A DNA stretch of 64,000 bases from Rhodococcus ruber. Lineage in GTDB: Bacteria; Actinomycetota; Actinomycetes; Mycobacteriales; Mycobacteriaceae. The stretch lies in contig NZ_JAPWIJ010000002.1 in NCBI RefSeq assembly GCF_027270735.1, positions 496,001-560,000 on the forward strand, read 5' to 3'. The notes beneath the pieces were generated by a model. It saw nothing but the letters and a program-made list of their open reading frames with translations, was not told where the DNA came from and searched no databases. Shown here in pieces: positions 61,598 to 64,000 of this stretch. Both the position numbers and the translations under genes were made by a program. Numbering within the stretch: position 1 is the first letter of the stretch; each line of letters opens with the position of its first letter.

Positions 61598-63961
61598 CTA
61601 CTGACCGGTGACATCCAAGGCAGCGCCGACGATCGAATCGGTGTCGATGTGATGATGCTTGTACACCTCGTCCAGAGATCCCACCTGACCGAAGTTGCTG
61701 ACGCCCAACGACGTCGACGCCACGCGGTTCACAGTGGCCAGGAACGTCAGGGTGTGCGGATGGCCGTCGAGCACGGTCACCATCGGCGTCGCCCGATCGG
61801 CCGGCAGCAGCTGATCGAGAATCCACGATTCCGCGTCACCATGCCCCTGCCGCGCCTGGACGGCCCGATAGAGCTGGCCCGGGCTCGTGATGCACAGTAC
61901 GTCCGCCAGAATTCCTATCTGGTCCAAACGTGCTGCAGCATCGAGGGCTTCGGGCATGAGAGCACCCATCGCCGCGATCGTGACGGTGGCACCGTCGCGT
62001 CGAACGAGAGGGTAGCCACCGGCCACCACCTGCTTGCGCCTGCGTTCGCGGGCCGCCGGATCGCTGGGCACATCGGCCAACGTCTGATCGACCGGTCGGG
62101 TCGACAGGCGCAGGTACGCCGAGGTGCCGTCGGGGCGGCCCAGCTTGCCGATACTGGCGAGCAATGTCCATTCGACGTCGATAGCGAAGGCGGGTTCGTA
62201 CGAGATGCACCCCGGCTGCTCCAGACCGATCGATGGAGTCTTGATCGATTGGTGTGCACCACCTTCCGCGGCCAGCGTCACCCCGGATGGTGTGCCGACG
62301 AGGATGGATTGCCCGCCGGCATAGATGCCGTACGACCACGGCTCGAGGGCGCGTTCGACGAACGGGTCGTACATCACCCCGATCGGGAACAACGGCTCAC
62401 CCCACCGGCTCCACGTCGCGCCCAGTTCGCCCATCAGACCGACCAGATTGGTCTCTGCGATACCGAGTTCCATGTGTTGACCGGTGGGTCCCTCGCGCCA
62501 ATGCATGATCGTCTCGGCGTCGTCGCCGAACCAATCGTGGCGTTCGGCCGAGGACCAGACACCGACCTTGTTCACCCAACCACCGAGGTTGGTAGTCGAG
62601 CTGACATCGGGGCTGACCGTGACGACGCGACGTGCCGCATCAGGGGCATCGCGGGTCAGATCGATCAGGGTACGGCCGAGCGCGGCCTGCGTCGTTGCCG
62701 TGCCCTTCGGAGTACGGCCGATGTCGGTGGGAACTGCGGGCGGGCGACTGATGGAGACCGGCTCGCGGCGCAGACGTTCCGCCACCTCGGTGCACAAACG
62801 CCCGGCCGCACCGGCGTCGTCGAAGCGACCCCAGGGCGAGCCGGCGTTCGTGCCGAGACTGTCTGCGAGAGACGCATATTCCTCGACCGTCAACAGCGAG
62901 GAATGGTTCTGGGGATGCCCCTGAGTGGGGAGTCCGAAGCCTTTGACCGTGTAGGCGATGATGACCGTGGGACGGGTGTCGTCGATCTGCGAGTAGGCCT
63001 CGCGCAGTGCGTCGAGATCGTGGCCACCGAGGTTGCGAATCGACTCGGTGAGCATCACGTCGTCCAGGTCGCCGATGAGCTCGGCGATCGCCGCGGAATC
63101 GGAACCGTTGCCGGGCAGTCGATCACGCAACTCGGACGCCGAGCAACGCAACAACCGCTGATACTCGGGATTGGGCATATCGAGGATGCGTCGACGCAGA
63201 GCGTCCCCTCCGGTGCGGGCGAAGAGGTTCTCGAGCAACCGCCCGAATCTGACGGTGATGACCTGCCACCCTGCGGCGTCGAACATCTTCTCGAGGCGAC
63301 GCGCGGCGATGTTCGGCACCACTCGGTCGAGCGACTGACGGTTGAGGTCGACGATCCAGACGATCTCGCCCAGCTCACCGATGCCGGGATCGATGACGGC
63401 CTCCCAGACGGCCCCCTCGTCGAGCTCGGCGTCTCCGACGAGGGAGTACTGCCGTCCCTGAAACGGACGCGTCGCGCTGGACGCGTCGCCGAAGGCCGAG
63501 TCGACGAAACGACGCGACATTGCACCCCAAATAGGGGCCGTCGCACCGATACCCACCGACCCGGTCGAGTAGTCGACGGTATCGGGATCCTTGGCGCGCG
63601 ACGGGTAGGACTGCAGACCGCCGTACGAACGCAGCGTCGTCAGATACTTCTCGTCCAACTCACCGAGAAGGTAGTTGATGGCGTGCAGCACCGGCGAGGC
63701 GTGCGGCTTGACCGACACTCGATCGCCTGCGCGGAGCTGCTCGAACCACAGCGAGGTCATGATGGTGACCATCGACGCGCACGAAGCCTGGTGCCCACCG
63801 ACTTTGAGCCCCGTCGGATTGGGTCGGATTCGGTTGGCGTGGTGGATCATCGATGTCGACAACCACAGCACGCGCTCGGAAATGTCGTGCAGCGTCTCGC
63901 GCCCACCGGTGCCCGAATCTCCGTCGGTCGAGTTGCCGGTGGACGGACTGAGGCTGGTCAT
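61598..63961 (-). CDS. AceE-like transketolase-family enzyme (homodimeric E1 type)
   Basis: A 787-aa thiamine-diphosphate enzyme. The N-terminal PP domain has GGHQASCASMVTIMTSLWFE and QYSLVGDAELDEGAVWEAV (GDAEx..N-type cofactor motif), then VIIAYTVKGFGLP; the Pyr domain has HMELGIAETNLVGLMGELGA, with the catalytic glutamate, and a transketolase C-terminal domain ends the protein. This layout matches homodimeric pyruvate dehydrogenase E1 but is about 100 residues shorter. ATG 63961 follows AGGAG. It may be a ketoacid dehydrogenase or a related decarboxylase; no E2/E3 genes are near. Confidence 0.82.
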   Translation of the reverse strand: MTSLSPSTGNSTDGDSGTGGRETLHDISERVLWLSTSMIHHANRIRPNPTGLKVGGHQASCASMVTIMTSLWFEQLRAGDRVSVKPHASPVLHAINYLLGELDEKYLTTLRSYGGLQSYPSRAKDPDTVDYSTGSVGIGATAPIWGAMSRRFVDSAFGDASSATRPFQGRQYSLVGDAELDEGAVWEAVIDPGIGELGEIVWIVDLNRQSLDRVVPNIAARRLEKMFDAAGWQVITVRFGRLLENLFARTGGDALRRRILDMPNPEYQRLLRCSASELRDRLPGNGSDSAAIAELIGDLDDVMLTESIRNLGGHDLDALREAYSQIDDTRPTVIIAYTVKGFGLPTQGHPQNHSSLLTVEEYASLADSLGTNAGSPWGRFDDAGAAGRLCTEVAERLRREPVSISRPPAVPTDIGRTPKGTATTQAALGRTLIDLTRDAPDAARRVVTVSPDVSSTTNLGGWVNKVGVWSSAERHDWFGDDAETIMHWREGPTGQHMELGIAETNLVGLMGELGATWSRWGEPLFPIGVMYDPFVERALEPWSYGIYAGGQSILVGTPSGVTLAAEGGAHQSIKTPSIGLEQPGCISYEPAFAIDVEWTLLASIGKLGRPDGTSAYLRLSTRPVDQTLADVPSDPAARERRRKQVVAGGYPLVRRDGATVTIAAMGALMPEALDAAARLDQIGILADVLCITSPGQLYRAVQARQGHGDAESWILDQLLPADRATPMVTVLDGHPHTLTFLATVNRVASTSLGVSNFGQVGSLDEVYKHHHIDTDSIVGAALDVTGQ

Positions 63962-64000
63962 GGCGGACACTCCTGAAATAGGCGACGAAAGATTGCATCG

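Noticed and set aside
61412..63976. Plus-strand open frame of 854 codons
   Set aside because: It runs exactly antisense to the AceE-like gene, which has full catalytic motifs; the translation has no recognisable domain and is a shadow created by GC-rich codon bias.
1..64000. tRNA, rRNA, CRISPR array or transposase
   Set aside because: I looked for regularly spaced repeats, cloverleaf-like segments and transposase motifs and recognised none. A dedicated tRNA and repeat search would be needed to exclude weak cases.

Overview
The window is high-GC actinobacterial DNA. An lsr2 gene, an MMPL transporter, several LIP-type secreted lipases, a GAF-ANTAR regulator, a class I cholesterol-oxidase-like enzyme and a P450/3Fe-4S ferredoxin/reductase operon point to a mycolic-acid-containing member of the Mycobacteriales, most likely Rhodococcus or a close relative. 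This placement is inferred from gene content; no rRNA marker is present and I recognised no tRNA, CRISPR array or transposase.

Positions 1-20.7 kb hold a surface or exopolysaccharide locus of the Wzx/Wzy type. It contains a GDP-fucose pathway (gmd, fcl), a truncated glycosyltransferase at the left edge, further GT4 and GT2 glycosyltransferases, a Wzx-like flippase, a Wzy-like polymerase, two left-handed beta-helix acyltransferases, an SGNH hydrolase, two chain-length (Wzz-type) proteins, and a condensation-fold acyltransferase. Three paralogous secreted glycoside hydrolases are scattered through it. Both Wzz proteins carry tyrosine-kinase-like domains whose ATP-binding motifs look degenerate. 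The initiating sugar-phosphate transferase and export proteins are not visible and may lie to the left.

Positions 20.7-38.5 kb are a mosaic of short units: two orphan hypothetical proteins, a TetR/MMPL efflux pair with a palindromic operator, a divergent oxidoreductase/TetR pair, a 5'-truncated CGNR zinc-finger gene, a secreted beta-propeller, lsr2, a divergent HxlR/dehydrogenase pair with a long inverted repeat, small membrane proteins, a VOC protein, a lipase, and leuA. Positions 38.5-50.7 kb hold a FadR-type regulator, a siderophore-binding lipoprotein behind a probable IdeR/DtxR box, two MFS transporters, a frameshifted YihY/BrkB gene, and an RpiR-controlled tripartite tricarboxylate transporter with an RraA-family aldolase.

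Positions 50.7-64 kb hold an EAL protein, a lipase, the cholesterol-oxidase-like enzyme with its TetR regulator and a dyad over its promoter, an acyltransferase, a P450 electron-transfer operon facing a TetR gene across two near-identical 14-bp palindromes, a GAF-ANTAR protein, a tiny zinc-ribbon protein, and an AceE-like thiamine-diphosphate enzyme. Two features stand out as possibly undescribed: a dispersed ~60-bp hairpin repeat (33378-33435 and 44291-44348) with identical 10-bp stems, and the polysaccharide locus with its paired pseudokinase-like Wzz proteins.
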